DNA of 64,000 nt from Pseudomonas paeninsulae. GTDB lineage: Bacteria > Pseudomonadota > Gammaproteobacteria > Pseudomonadales > Pseudomonadaceae. Each line of letters begins with the position of its first letter. Position 1 is the stretch's first letter. Both the position numbers and the translations under genes were made by a program. The stretch is taken from assembly GCF_035621475.1 (NCBI RefSeq), contig NZ_CP141799.1, positions 4,824,501 to 4,888,500 of the forward strand, written 5' to 3'. This document shows positions 25,014-33,931 of the stretch, one piece after another. The notes under the pieces were generated by a model, which was given only the letters and a program-made list of their open reading frames with translations, was not told where the DNA came from and did no database searches.

Positions 25014-26198
25014 GTGTTGGTTACTCAAGTTGTGATTGTCGGTGCCGGGGCCGCCGGCCTTATGTGTGCATTGACCGCTGCCGGGCGCGGGCGCCGGGTG
25101 CTGTTGCTCGACCATGCGAACAAGGCCGGCAAGAAGATCCTGATGTCTGGCGGCGGGCGCTGCAACTTCACCAACATGTACTGCGAGCCGGGCAACTTCC
25201 TCTCGGAGAACCCGCACTTCTGCAAATCGGCCCTGGCGCGCTATACCCAGTGGGACTTCATCGGCCTGGTGGGCAAGCATGGCGTGGCCTACCACGAGAA
25301 AAAGCTCGGCCAGTTGTTCTGCGACCACAAGGCCAGCGACATCCTCGGCATGCTCCTCGACGAGTGCACGCAGGCCGGGGTCGAGCTGCGCCTGGATACC
25401 TCGGTCAGCGAGATTGCCAAGCTGGAGGCCGGCTACCAGTTGCAGACCAGCGCCGGCCTGGTCAGCTGCGAGTCACTGGTGATCGCCAGCGGCGGCCTGT
25501 CGATCCCGACCCTCGGCGCCAGCGGCTTCGGCTATCAGGTCGCGCGCCAGTTCGGCCACAGCGTGCTGGCGACCCGCGCCGGGCTGGTGCCGTTCACGCT
25601 TACCGATCCGCAGTTGAAGACGCTGTGCACCGAGTTGTCCGGCACCTCGGTGGAGGATTGCCTGGTCAGCTGCAACGGCCAGAGCTTTCGCGAGAACATC
25701 CTGTTCACCCACCGTGGCCTCAGCGGCCCGGCGATCCTGCAGATTTCCTCGTTCTGGCAGCCGGGCGACACCGTGCATATCGACCTGCTGCCGCATATCG
25801 ACCTGCCCGAGTGGCTGGCCGAGCAGCAGCGCGACCGACCGAACAGCGAGCTGAAGACCCTGCTCGCCGAGCTGTTCACCAAGAAGATGGCCGGCCTGCT
25901 GGCCGACAACTGGTTCGCCAGCAAGCCGATGAAGCAGTACACCCCGGGCGAACTCAAGGCGATCGCCGACAAGCTGGCCGACTGGCAACTGGTGCCGGCC
26001 GGCACCGAGGGCTACCGCACTGCCGAGGTGACCCTGGGCGGCGTGGATACCCGCGAGGTGTCGTCGAAGACCATGGAGTCGCTGAAAAGTCCTGGGCTGT
26101 ATTTCATCGGCGAGGTGCTGGATGTCAGCGGCCACCTCGGCGGCTTCAACTTTCAGTGGGCCTGGGCCTCGGGCTATGCGGCGGCGCAGTACGTCTGA
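25014..26198 (+). CDS. HI0933-like NAD(P)/FAD-dependent oxidoreductase (YhiN family)
   Basis: Flavoprotein of about 394 residues in the HI0933/BaiN family. The FAD motif VVIVGAGAAGLMCALTAAGRG opens the protein; MSGGGRCNFTNM is the family hallmark, and the end GHLGGFNFQWAWASGYAAAQ closes the FAD site. The start is uncertain: I prefer the GTG at 25014 with TGGGGA some 9 bases upstream. An in-frame ATG at 24969 would add a basic extension not typical of the family. Biochemical function is poorly defined; aminoacetone oxidase is one label used. Confidence 0.85.
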   Translation: MLVTQVVIVGAGAAGLMCALTAAGRGRRVLLLDHANKAGKKILMSGGGRCNFTNMYCEPGNFLSENPHFCKSALARYTQWDFIGLVGKHGVAYHEKKLGQLFCDHKASDILGMLLDECTQAGVELRLDTSVSEIAKLEAGYQLQTSAGLVSCESLVIASGGLSIPTLGASGFGYQVARQFGHSVLATRAGLVPFTLTDPQLKTLCTELSGTSVEDCLVSCNGQSFRENILFTHRGLSGPAILQISSFWQPGDTVHIDLLPHIDLPEWLAEQQRDRPNSELKTLLAELFTKKMAGLLADNWFASKPMKQYTPGELKAIADKLADWQLVPAGTEGYRTAEVTLGGVDTREVSSKTMESLKSPGLYFIGEVLDVSGHLGGFNFQWAWASGYAAAQYV

Positions 26199-26306
26199 AG
26201 CGCAGCGCTGAGCCGGCGTGTACCCGGCTCAGCGCGCAACCACGAATCAGCGACAGGCCGCAGCCGCACCTACAGGTACGCGGCAGACTCGCCCATGAAG
26301 CTGGGC

Positions 26307-26996
26307 TCAGGCGGGCTGGCCGAACAGCAGCTTGCGTGCCTCGGCACTCATGAGTGCCTGCGGATCGTTATTGACCTCCTCGACCAGGGCATAAGCGCGC
26401 TGCACCGCCGGACGCGCTGCCATGCGCTCCAGCCAGAGCGCCATCTGCGGGAAGTCGTCGAGCTTCTGCTGCTGGCGTTGCCATTGTTTGGCCCAGGGGT
26501 AGATCGCCATATCGGCAATCGAATAATCCCCCGCCACGAACTCGCGCCCAACCAGCTGGCGGTCCAGCACCCCGTACAGGCGCGCGGTTTCCTTGACATA
26601 ACGCTCAATGGCGTAAGGAATTTTCTCTGGCGCGTACTGGCTAAAGTGATGGTTCTGCCCGGCCATCGGCCCGACTCCACCCATCTGCCAGTGCAGCCAT
26701 TGCAGGACCTCGAAGCGTCCGCGCAGATCCTGCGGCAGGAAGCGCCCGCTTTTCTCGGCCAGATACTCGAGGATCGCCCCGGATTCGAACAATGCCAATG
26801 GCTCGCCACCATCAGCCGGAGCCTGGTCGACTATCGCCGGAATCCGGTTGTTCGGGGCAATCTTGAGGTAGTCCGGGTGGAACTGTTCGCCCTTGCCGAT
26901 ATGCACCGGGCGCACGCGGTAGTCGAGGCCCGTCTCCTCGAGAAAAATTGAGACCTTATGGCCGTTGGGTGTAGTCCAGTAGTAGAGGTCGATCAT
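26307..26996 (-). CDS. glutathione S-transferase-like disulfide-bond oxidoreductase (YfcG/YghU-like)
   Basis: A 229-residue GST-fold protein. The N-terminal thioredoxin-like half begins MIDLYYWTTPNGHKVSIFLEE, and the TTPNG/K segment is the YfcG/Ure2p-like glutathione-binding Thr-Asn motif in place of a catalytic Cys. NNRIPAIVD supplies the cis-Pro, and ALFESGAILEYLAEK the Glu-Ser pair that holds glutathione. The helical C-terminal domain includes the QWLHWQMGGVGPMAGQNHHF stretch shared by YfcG proteins. It is followed upstream on the same strand by a second GST gene 10 bases away. Confidence 0.9.
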   Translation of the reverse strand: MIDLYYWTTPNGHKVSIFLEETGLDYRVRPVHIGKGEQFHPDYLKIAPNNRIPAIVDQAPADGGEPLALFESGAILEYLAEKSGRFLPQDLRGRFEVLQWLHWQMGGVGPMAGQNHHFSQYAPEKIPYAIERYVKETARLYGVLDRQLVGREFVAGDYSIADMAIYPWAKQWQRQQQKLDDFPQMALWLERMAARPAVQRAYALVEEVNNDPQALMSAEARKLLFGQPA

Positions 26997-27006
26997 CTTG
27001 ATGTTC

Positions 27007-27666
27007 CTATACCGCCCGTTTGACCGGACCCAGTTGGGCTTCGTATTGACTGAGCAGGCGCTGGAACCAGACCCCTATCGGTGAATCGCCAGACCAGGGC
27101 TGCTCGCCCAAGCACCAGGCCCAGAAGAAGAAACCCGCCACCAGGTAATCGCTGGCAGCAGGCTCGGCACCGTCCAGATAAGGTTGCGTCGCCAGCACCG
27201 CGTCCAGCGGCCGCAGTGCCTGCTGCAACTGGGCTTGGCCGGCGACCGGGTCGGCGAACTGTTCCAGCGTCATGCCCAGCCTCTGCTCGCGGCTTTCCCG
27301 GAAATAGTCGTGATCGGCAGGGTCGAGGACCGCATGAAGATTCAGCACCAAGCCCTTGAGCATGCCCGCTGGCAGAATGTGCCGGATCAACTGGTCGATC
27401 AGCTCCAGGCGCGCGCTGCTCATGGCATCGCCCAGCAGCGGCTTGGCCGGGTAGCGCTGGTCCAGATAGCGGAAGATCGCCAGGCTATCGCTGACCACCT
27501 CCTCGCCATCGCGTAACACCGGCACCATTTGCTGACCGGAGAAGGCCAGCTTGGCTCTGTCACTGAAGCGCATTGGCTGGCTGTCGAAGCTCAGCCCCTT
27601 GTGCAGCAACGCCAGGCGGACCCGCCAGCAGTAAGGGGAAAACACCAACTCGGGTCGCCGCCGCAT
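27007..27666 (-). CDS. second GST-like protein, N-terminus apparently frameshifted
   Basis: The open frame gives 219 residues: FSPYCWRVRLALLHKGL (thioredoxin-like start), QMVPVLRDGEEVVSDSLAIFRYLDQRYP (cis-Pro and Glu/Asp-Ser motif) and a helical C-terminal half. The visible start, MRRRPELV, looks wrong. In another frame an ATG at 27686, behind an AGGAGAG, encodes MRELYELCGGDPS, which is the usual beginning of this family. One missing base near 27649-27654 would join the two. Either this is a natural frameshift or a sequence error; the downstream frame is otherwise clean. Function in detoxification is inferred from the fold. Confidence 0.75.
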   Translation of the reverse strand: MRRRPELVFSPYCWRVRLALLHKGLSFDSQPMRFSDRAKLAFSGQQMVPVLRDGEEVVSDSLAIFRYLDQRYPAKPLLGDAMSSARLELIDQLIRHILPAGMLKGLVLNLHAVLDPADHDYFRESREQRLGMTLEQFADPVAGQAQLQQALRPLDAVLATQPYLDGAEPAASDYLVAGFFFWAWCLGEQPWSGDSPIGVWFQRLLSQYEAQLGPVKRAV

Positions 27667-27733
27667 AGCTCGTAAAGTTCGCGCATGTCGCTCTCCTGAC
27701 TAAAGATCGATTGGTCAAAATATAAGCAAAAAT

Positions 27734-28062
27734 TTATCGCAGCGTGCTCATCACGCAGTGCAGGTAGCTGGCCAGGGCGTCTACGTCGGCCGTAGCGCTC
27801 AGCTCGCCACCGGTCCGCGCTGCAAGCGCTTCACGCAGGACCCGCTGAATGCGCTCGACGCCAGGTTGCAGAAACTCGGCCAGGGCCAGATCGGTCTGAG
27901 AGAACTCGCTGGCCACATTTATCTGCATGCAGCCGCGCGGGTTGCCGTCGGCGCCAGCAGATATTGCAGCGAGGTGGCCTCGTAGCCGCACTGCCAGAAG
28001 ACCTGCATGGCCTGTTCCAGTACGGTTTCGGGGTCGAATGATTTAGGCCGTCCGCGAGTCAC
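27734..28062 (-). pseudogene. decayed TetR-family regulator
   Basis: A GTG at 28062 opens VTRGRPKSFDPETVLEQAMQ and then FWQCGYEATSLQYLLA, the first two helices of a TetR helix-turn-helix. The recognition helix is missing, and the frame changes to NPRGCMQINVASEFSQTD, a typical TetR ligand-domain segment. It stops early at 27734 after YLHCVMSTLR. About 100 residues remain of an expected ~190, so an internal deletion, a frameshift and probably a C-terminal loss have occurred. It stood immediately upstream of the GST genes and presumably regulated them or the DJ-1 gene. Confidence 0.75.
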
Positions 28063-28125
28063 TTAGCGAATTTAGGACTGCTTGGTTCAGAAGTCAACCG
28101 CGGCGCCCACGCAGATGCGTGCGCC

Positions 28126-28989
28126 CTATTCAGCCAGCAGTTCGACGAAGCACCGGGCGAACGTATGCACATCCCCCGGCCAGCGCGCGGATACGTATTG
28201 GCCGTCGCACACCACCCAGGCCGGGCGGCTGTCGGCCAGGCTGTCGCGGTGCAGGCCGCTGGTCTTGCGCAGGCGATCCGGCGCAGCCGCCGGCACGTCG
28301 AGGAAATCCGCCGGGCTGGCCAGGGCGCGGCTGACCTCGGCCTGCACACTCATATGGCCGGCCGGCTCGCCCGGCGCCTCCAGGTAGGTACGGTAATAGT
28401 TCGGCGCCCAGAAGCGGCCGTAGAAGCGGGTCAGGTTCCAGGCGCTGCGCTCCATCGCCCAGGTCAGGGCGGTGGTCTGCCGCCCGTACAGCGCGGAACG
28501 ACCATCCGCCCGGCGGCTGCGCGCAGCCAGCAGCACGCCGTGACAGATAGCCGCGACCGGCTTGGCACTGGCGAAGAAAGCGCCGACGAAGGCCTGCAGA
28601 CACTCGCTCTCCAGGTAGGCGCGCATGCCTCGGGCCCAGTGCCCGCCGGGCAGCAGCAGGCCATCGAAGTCCGCCACGGCGAGCTGCTGGTAATCCAGCG
28701 GTTGGCGAAACTCACTGTCCGCCAGCAAGTCGCGGTAGGCCTCGCGCGCATCACGGCGGGCGCGCAGGAGCAAACCGAGCAGTTTGAAACGCCGCAAACC
28801 GGGCAACCAACCCCAGGGGTCCAGGCCCTCGCCCGTGAGCATCAGTGGATCAGCAACCGCCGGCTGGCCATCCAGGGTGGCGAAGCGCACCCGATGGCCA
28901 GCCGCGCGCAGCAGTTGCCAACTGATGGCGACTTCGCTGGGATCGAAATCTCGCTTTGGCAGCACTATCAGAACGGTCTTGGCGGGCAT
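28126..28989 (-). CDS. DJ-1/PfpI-family protein (type 1 glutamine amidotransferase-like)
   Basis: A 287-residue protein of the DJ-1/ThiJ/PfpI superfamily, larger than the ~190-residue core and closest in layout to Hsp31-like members. It starts MPAKTVLIVLPKRDFDPSEV; the fold signatures are FDGLLLPGGHWARGM and the nucleophile elbow AAICHGV with C149. The start at 28989 gives a compact N-terminus; the frame is open to 29064. Possible roles are glyoxalase III-type methylglyoxal removal or chaperone activity. The neighbouring GST and TetR genes fit an electrophile-detoxification context. Confidence 0.85.
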   Translation of the reverse strand: MPAKTVLIVLPKRDFDPSEVAISWQLLRAAGHRVRFATLDGQPAVADPLMLTGEGLDPWGWLPGLRRFKLLGLLLRARRDAREAYRDLLADSEFRQPLDYQQLAVADFDGLLLPGGHWARGMRAYLESECLQAFVGAFFASAKPVAAICHGVLLAARSRRADGRSALYGRQTTALTWAMERSAWNLTRFYGRFWAPNYYRTYLEAPGEPAGHMSVQAEVSRALASPADFLDVPAAAPDRLRKTSGLHRDSLADSRPAWVVCDGQYVSARWPGDVHTFARCFVELLAE

Positions 28990-29190
28990 GACGCGGGAAC
29001 TCCTTAGCGAGGGCTCGAGCTTAGACGCTAACCCCCGGGCCAAACGAGTGGCCCGCCAGGCCAAACTGGCGAGAAGCCGGTAATTGAACTGACGCCAGGC
29101 CGCGTGCTCTGCTACAAAGCTACCGACAAACCGACACGGCCGTTAGCCGCATCGTTATCCCGTCCTAATTGCCCGAGGAGCGCTTGCCGC

Positions 29191-31044
29191 GTGACCCAAG
29201 ACCAAGGCTTGATCTTCGCCATCCTCGCCACCACCATCGGCATGTTTGTCTGGGGCCGCTGGCGCCACGATGTGATCGCCCTCGGTTCCTTGCTGGCCTG
29301 CGTCATGGTTGGTCTGATCCCGGACGCGGAGGCGTTCAGCGGCTTCGGCCATCCGGCGGTGATCACCGTCGCCTGTGTGTTGGTGCTGAGCTATGGCTTG
29401 CAGAGTACCGGCGCGGTGGACGTCCTGGCTCAGCGCGTACTGCCCAGTAATGCCGGCCCCATGTTCTCGATTGCCGCACTGACCGGCCTCGGCGCGCTGC
29501 TTTCGGCCTTTATGAACAATGTCGGTGCCCTCGCCCTGCTGATGCCGATTGCCTTGCAGATCGCCAGAAAACAGAAGCTGCCCCCCGGTCGCGTGCTGAT
29601 GCCGCTGGCTTTCGGCACCATTCTCGGCGGGATGACCACGCTGATCGGTACGCCACCCAACCTGATCGTCTCCAGCTTCCGCGCGCAGAACGGCACCGGG
29701 CCCTTCAGCATGTTCGATTTCAGTCCGGTTGGCATCGCGGTGGCCCTCACCGGCGTGGTGTTTATCGCCCTGCTCGGCTGGCGCCTGGTACCCAAGCGGG
29801 AAGTCGCCAACGCGGCCAGCTTCGACACCGGCACCTACCTCACCGAGGCACGGGTCAAGCAAGGCGCCAAGGCGGTGGGCAAGACCCTGCGGGAAGTCGA
29901 GCAGTTGCTCGATGAGGCTGACGCCCAGGTAATCGGCATGCTGCGCAACGATCTACGGCTGTCCGCGCCCGACCCACGATGGGTCTTGCAAGCCGATGAT
30001 GTCCTGGTGATCGAGGCCGAACCCGAGGCTCTCGGCACAGTACTGGGCAAGCTGGGCCTGAAACTGGAGGCCGAGCACGAGGAGGACAAAGAAAACAAAG
30101 ACAAAAAAGACAGCAAGCCAGCCGCCCGCAAAGCAGCCAAGCATAACCACGAGGACAGCAATGGCGACAAAAAGGAATCCAGCGACGATGCCAGCGTTCT
30201 GCAGGAGTTGCTGGTGCGACCCGACTCCCAACTGATCGGGCGCTCGGCCAGCAGCACCCGCCTACGTAGCCGTTACAGCCTCAATCTGCTGGCAATCTCG
30301 CGCGCGAGTCATCGCTCGATCAAGCGCTTGCGCTCGACCCTGATCGAACGCGGTGATGTCCTGCTGATGCAGGGCGCACCCGGCGATATCAGCGAGTTTG
30401 CCGGCGACCATGCCTGCGTGCCGCTGGCCGCCCGCGCCATCAGCATTCCCAACCCAGGCCAGGCCGGCCTGGCCCTGGGGGTTATGCTGCTGGCCGTGGT
30501 GGCCGCCGGCGTTGGCCTGCTCTCGGCCGCCGTGGCCTTCGCCGCTGGCGTGCTGGTGTTCATGGTGATGCGCGTGGTGCCCCTGCGCGCGGTATACGAG
30601 GCCATTGACTGGCCGGTGATCGTGCTGCTTGGCGCCTTGATTCCAGTGGCCGGCGCCATGTCCAGCAGCGGGGCGGCCGACCTGCTGGCGCGGTTGCTGA
30701 TGGAGCATGTCGCCCAAGGCAATCCGGTGATCGTGCTGACCCTGCTGTTGGTGGTGAGCATGACCCTCTCGGACTTCATGAACAATGCCGCCACTGCCGC
30801 GGTGATGTGCCAGATCGCCCTGAGCGCAGCCAGCCAGCTCGGGGTCAACCCCGACTCGCTGTTGATGGCCGTGGCGATTGGCGCCTCCTGCTCGTTCCTC
30901 ACGCCCATCGGTCACCAGAACAACACCCTGATCCTCAGCCCCGGCGGCTTCCGTTTCGGCGACTACTGGCGCCTGGGCCTGCCCATGGAGATCCTGGTGG
31001 TGCTGGTCAGTGTGCCGTTGCTGCTGGTGGTCTGGCCGCTGTGA
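29191..31044 (+). CDS. SLC13-family permease with two TrkA-C domains
   Basis: Inner-membrane transporter of 617 residues in the divalent-anion/citrate superfamily. Membrane helices fill about residues 5-195, with the hairpin motifs NNVGALALLMPIA and GTPPNLIVSSF, and again residues 420-617 with MNNAATAAVMCQIA and IGHQNNTLILSPGG. Two RCK_C/TrkA-C regulatory domains lie between. They are joined by a very unusual K/E/D-rich linker (about residues 295-333, including KENKDKKDSK). The GTG at 29191 has GAGGAG upstream. The substrate could be sulfate, a dicarboxylate or another anion. Confidence 0.88.
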   Translation: MTQDQGLIFAILATTIGMFVWGRWRHDVIALGSLLACVMVGLIPDAEAFSGFGHPAVITVACVLVLSYGLQSTGAVDVLAQRVLPSNAGPMFSIAALTGLGALLSAFMNNVGALALLMPIALQIARKQKLPPGRVLMPLAFGTILGGMTTLIGTPPNLIVSSFRAQNGTGPFSMFDFSPVGIAVALTGVVFIALLGWRLVPKREVANAASFDTGTYLTEARVKQGAKAVGKTLREVEQLLDEADAQVIGMLRNDLRLSAPDPRWVLQADDVLVIEAEPEALGTVLGKLGLKLEAEHEEDKENKDKKDSKPAARKAAKHNHEDSNGDKKESSDDASVLQELLVRPDSQLIGRSASSTRLRSRYSLNLLAISRASHRSIKRLRSTLIERGDVLLMQGAPGDISEFAGDHACVPLAARAISIPNPGQAGLALGVMLLAVVAAGVGLLSAAVAFAAGVLVFMVMRVVPLRAVYEAIDWPVIVLLGALIPVAGAMSSSGAADLLARLLMEHVAQGNPVIVLTLLLVVSMTLSDFMNNAATAAVMCQIALSAASQLGVNPDSLLMAVAIGASCSFLTPIGHQNNTLILSPGGFRFGDYWRLGLPMEILVVLVSVPLLLVVWPL

Positions 31045-31050
31045 AGCCTC

Positions 31051-31230
31051 AGAGGTTGTGAAAATATCGAGCGCCGTCGCGAGACCGTCTCCAGGCGTTC
31101 GCGGCAAGGCGCACTGCGTGAAAAGCAGGGGAGTTTAGTGAGCTAAGTGACCCTGCTTTTCACGTAGCGCAACGCCGCAGCGGGCGTTTGGAGGCGGCCG
31201 CAGTAGGCGAGAGTTGTTTCACAGCCTCTC
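31051..31230. repeat. family A intergenic repeat, longest copy (A1)
   Basis: The ends AGAGGTTGTGAAA (31051-31063) and TTTCACAGCCTCT (31217-31229) are inverted with 12 of 13 matches. Nested inside is a perfect 14-bp hairpin, CGTGAAAAGCAGGG (31117-31130) and CCCTGCTTTTCACG (31151-31164). The right end overlaps the TGA of the dioxygenase gene, and the left end lies 6 bases past the SLC13 stop. It may work as a bidirectional terminator for these convergent genes. Confidence 0.75.
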
Positions 31231-31882
31231 AAGACGCCGGGGTCACGCCGAGGACGATATCGAAGTGCGCCACCTGTTCTCCCGCCCGTGCACCGGCCAC
31301 CGGGACGAAAGGCACGATCAGAAGTTCGCGCAGGCGTGGCTTGCGGATCGCATTGAGCACCGCATCGCCCTGGTTCAGCCGCTCGCCGCGGATATAGCAC
31401 TGGGTGGTGAAGCGCGGCTGGCCGGGCAGGGTCACGGCGATATGGATATGCGGGGTGCGCCCCGGATAGGGCACCGGGCGAAGGGTGCGGAAGCGATAGC
31501 GGCCATCGCTGGCAGTCTCGAAGCGACCATAGCCCTGAAAACTCAGGTCACGCCTGGCCCGGTCACCGCCACGGCGGTGCAGGTAGATACCATTGGCATC
31601 GACCTGCCAGATTTCCACCAGTGCGCCCTTCAGTGGGTTGCCGCGGGCATCGAGAATCTGCCCGTGCAACTGCACAACGACGCCGCTGGCTTGAGTCGGC
31701 TGGTCGCCGATCAGCAGCAGATCGTTGTCCTGATCCAGCGGCAGTTGGTCGGGATAGAAAGGCCCCGGCGTCTGCGCCGGAGTCAGCAGCAGCTCGGCGA
31801 AGACGCCGGGGCTAGCCAACAGCAAGACGCCGCCGCCAAGCCCGGTCAACAACAGACGACGACTGATTCGCGACAGCTGCAT
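31229..31882 (-). CDS. exported intradiol ring-cleavage dioxygenase-like protein
   Basis: A 217-residue protein of the intradiol (catechol/protocatechuate) dioxygenase family. The non-haem iron ligands appear present: Y100 (GIYLHR), Y139 (PYPGRTP) and H145/H147 (HIHIAV). It carries an N-terminal signal, SRISRRLLLTGLGGGVLLL, with a twin-arginine-like SRR; export is unusual for catechol dioxygenases but known for this small Tat-dependent subgroup. No aromatic-degradation genes are adjacent, so the physiological substrate is open. Its stop codon lies inside the family A repeat. Confidence 0.82.
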   Translation of the reverse strand: MQLSRISRRLLLTGLGGGVLLLASPGVFAELLLTPAQTPGPFYPDQLPLDQDNDLLLIGDQPTQASGVVVQLHGQILDARGNPLKGALVEIWQVDANGIYLHRRGGDRARRDLSFQGYGRFETASDGRYRFRTLRPVPYPGRTPHIHIAVTLPGQPRFTTQCYIRGERLNQGDAVLNAIRKPRLRELLIVPFVPVAGARAGEQVAHFDIVLGVTPAS

Positions 31883-31952
31883 GCTTGCCTCCGCAACGCC
31901 AAGGGCGATGCTTACAGACTAGCTGGCGTACAGCCCTTGGGAGACCCGGGGC

Positions 31953-32348
31953 TCAATCCTGTCCGTCACGAAACCGATGGATCTGCCGGCGCTGCTTCTT
32001 GCTCGGCCGGCCGTCGGTCTGCATGCCCAGGGCGCCGGCCTTGCGCTGCGCGGCGGCCAGTTCGCGACGGACGAGACTCTCGGCCGTTTCGCTGTACAGC
32101 GCCTGGGCCTCGGGGGCGCCGCGGCGCACCACGGACAAGCCCTGAATGACCACGCTACGCTCGTCGAAACCGATGCGGATCAGCAGTTCATCACCGATCC
32201 GCGGTTCCTTACCCGGCTTGCAACGCTCACCACGGCAATGCACCTTGCCGCCCTCGATCGCCGCCTTGGCCAGGGCCCGGGTCTTGAAGAAACGCGCCGC
32301 CCACAGCCACTTGTCCAGGCGTACTTTGTCGTCGTCTTTATCGCTCAT
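31953..32348 (-). CDS. hslR: S4-domain heat-shock protein HslR (Hsp15)
   Basis: RNA-binding protein of 131 residues that in E. coli (Hsp15) binds free 50S subunits carrying stalled nascent chains. The S4 domain begins VRLDKWLWAARFFKTRALAKAA and continues IEGGKVHCRGERCKPGKEPRIG. The C-terminal part is basic (RPSKKQRRQIHRFRDG), as expected. It is divergent from rimB, with 117 bases between. Confidence 0.92.
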   Translation of the reverse strand: MSDKDDDKVRLDKWLWAARFFKTRALAKAAIEGGKVHCRGERCKPGKEPRIGDELLIRIGFDERSVVIQGLSVVRRGAPEAQALYSETAESLVRRELAAAQRKAGALGMQTDGRPSKKQRRQIHRFRDGQD

Positions 32349-32465
32349 CGCACTCTCAAATCAAAAACACTCGCCCTCCAGCGATTTTGCCTGATGCAGT
32401 TGTCCCGGCGCACCACTAGAATGCGGGCACTATAGGGCAACCCGGCCTGAGGGCACTCGCCTACC

Positions 32466-32933
32466 GTGAAAACCTTCGACCACCTCAGCGTGATCGGCCT
32501 GCGCGAATGGATCAACCTGCCAGATCTGGGCATGATCGGCCTGCGCGCCAAGATCGACACCGGCGCCAGCACCTCCTGCCTGCATGCCAGTGATATCCAG
32601 CCATTCCAGCGTGATGGCGAGGACTGGGTACGCTTCACCGCACACATCGGCACCCTGGTCCAGCGACGGCATCGCTGCGAAGCAGCTCTGGTAACGGTGA
32701 AACGGATCAAGAGTTCCACCGGCCATGTGCAGAGCCGCTACGTGATCCGTACCGGCCTGACCCTGGGCGATCGCATGTGGCCGGTGGAGTTCACCCTGAC
32801 CTGCCGCAAGACCATGCGTTACCGCGTACTACTAGGCTCCAAGGCGCTGGTCGACGGCCAACTGGTGGTCAACCCGGCGCTGACCTATATTCAAGACAAA
32901 CCTGTGCTCCTCGACATCTCTGGTGCCCCATGA
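32466..32933 (+). CDS. rimB: RimB retropepsin-like protease
   Basis: Cytosolic 155-residue retropepsin-like protein. The active-site motif D31-T-G-A is in [14 protein letters not shown], and the C-terminal [19 protein letters not shown] matches the family. In Pseudomonas RimB acts with RimK, the glutamate ligase that extends the C-terminus of ribosomal protein S6, probably by trimming the added tail. The stop overlaps the rimK ATG (ATGA), supporting coupled expression. I see no rimA ORF upstream in the 117-base gap. The start codon at 32466 is GTG. Confidence 0.88.
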   Translation: MKTFDHLSVIGLREWINLPDLGMIGLRAKIDTGASTSCLHASDIQPFQRDGEDWVRFTAHIGTLVQRRHRCEAALVTVKRIKSSTGHVQSRYVIRTGLTLGDRMWPVEFTLTCRKTMRYRVLLGSKALVDGQLVVNPALTYIQDKPVLLDISGAP

Positions 32934-33835
32934 AAATCGCCGTGCTATCGCGCAATCCGCGCCTGTATTCCACTCGTCGCCTGGTCGAAGCCGGGGAGCA
33001 GCGTGGCCATGAAATGGTGGTGATCGATACCCTGCGCGCCTACATGAACATCGCCAGCCACAAGCCGCAAATTCACTACCGCGGCAAAGCCCTGGAGGGT
33101 TTCGATGCGGTGATCCCACGGGTCGGCGCCTCGGTGACCTTCTATGGCTGCGCGGTGCTGCGCCAGTTCGAGATGATGGGGGTGTTCCCGCTCAACGAGT
33201 CGGTGGCGATCAGCCGCTCACGCGACAAGCTGCGCTCGCTGCAACTGCTCTCGCGCAAAGGTATCGGCCTGCCAGTCACCGGTTTCGCCCACTCCCCCGA
33301 CGATATTCCCGACCTGATCCAGATGGTCAACGGCGCGCCACTGGTGATCAAGTTGCTGGAGGGCACCCAGGGTATCGGCGTGGTCATGTGCGAAACGCAG
33401 CAGGCCGCCGAGTCGGTGATCGAGGCTTTCATGGGCCTGAAGGCCAACATCATGGTGCAGGAATACATCAAGGAAGCGGGCGGCGCGGATATCCGCTGCT
33501 TCGTGATCGGCGACAAGGTGATCGCAGCGATCAAGCGTCAGGCCAAGCCCGGCGAGTTCCGCTCCAACCTGCACCGCGGCGGCTCGGCCAGCCTGATCAA
33601 GATCACCCCGGAAGAACGCATGACCGCCGTTCGCGCCGCCAATATCATGGGCCTCAACGTCGCCGGCGTGGACATCCTGCGCTCCAATCACGGCCCGCTG
33701 GTGATGGAGGTGAACTCCTCGCCGGGACTGGAGGGCATCGAAACCACCACCGGCAAGGACGTTGCCGAGCTGGTCATCCAGTACCTGGAGAAGAACGGCG
33801 GACCAAACCTGACCCGCACCAAGGGCAAGGGCTGA
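32930..33835 (+). CDS. rimK: ribosomal protein S6 glutamate ligase RimK
   Basis: ATP-grasp ligase of 301 residues that adds glutamates to the S6 C-terminus and so alters the translated proteome. The N-terminal [20 protein letters not shown] is characteristic. ATP-grasp parts follow: [55 protein letters not shown] and the metal-binding end [14 protein letters not shown]. The length equals that of the family. The true start is the ATG at 32930 that overlaps the rimB stop; a longer open frame from 32777 is an overlap artefact. Confidence 0.97.
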   Translation: MKIAVLSRNPRLYSTRRLVEAGEQRGHEMVVIDTLRAYMNIASHKPQIHYRGKALEGFDAVIPRVGASVTFYGCAVLRQFEMMGVFPLNESVAISRSRDKLRSLQLLSRKGIGLPVTGFAHSPDDIPDLIQMVNGAPLVIKLLEGTQGIGVVMCETQQAAESVIEAFMGLKANIMVQEYIKEAGGADIRCFVIGDKVIAAIKRQAKPGEFRSNLHRGGSASLIKITPEERMTAVRAANIMGLNVAGVDILRSNHGPLVMEVNSSPGLEGIETTTGKDVAELVIQYLEKNGGPNLTRTKGKG

Positions 33836-33857
33836 GACACCCGCACCGATTCCCCGT

Positions 33858-33914
33858 AGACCCTATGTTCTCGTGCAGGGTCTGCGACAGTGGGCTGAAT
33901 CGGCATAATTCAGC
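33858..33914. terminator. paired hairpins between rimK and envZ
   Basis: AGACCCT/AGGGTCT arms (about 33858-33882) and a perfect GCTGAAT/ATTCAGC hairpin (33894-33914) lie between the convergent rimK and envZ stops. No clear T-run follows either stem, so the terminator role is an inference from position. Confidence 0.45.
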
Positions 33915-33931
33915 GCCACAACAGCCTGCAG

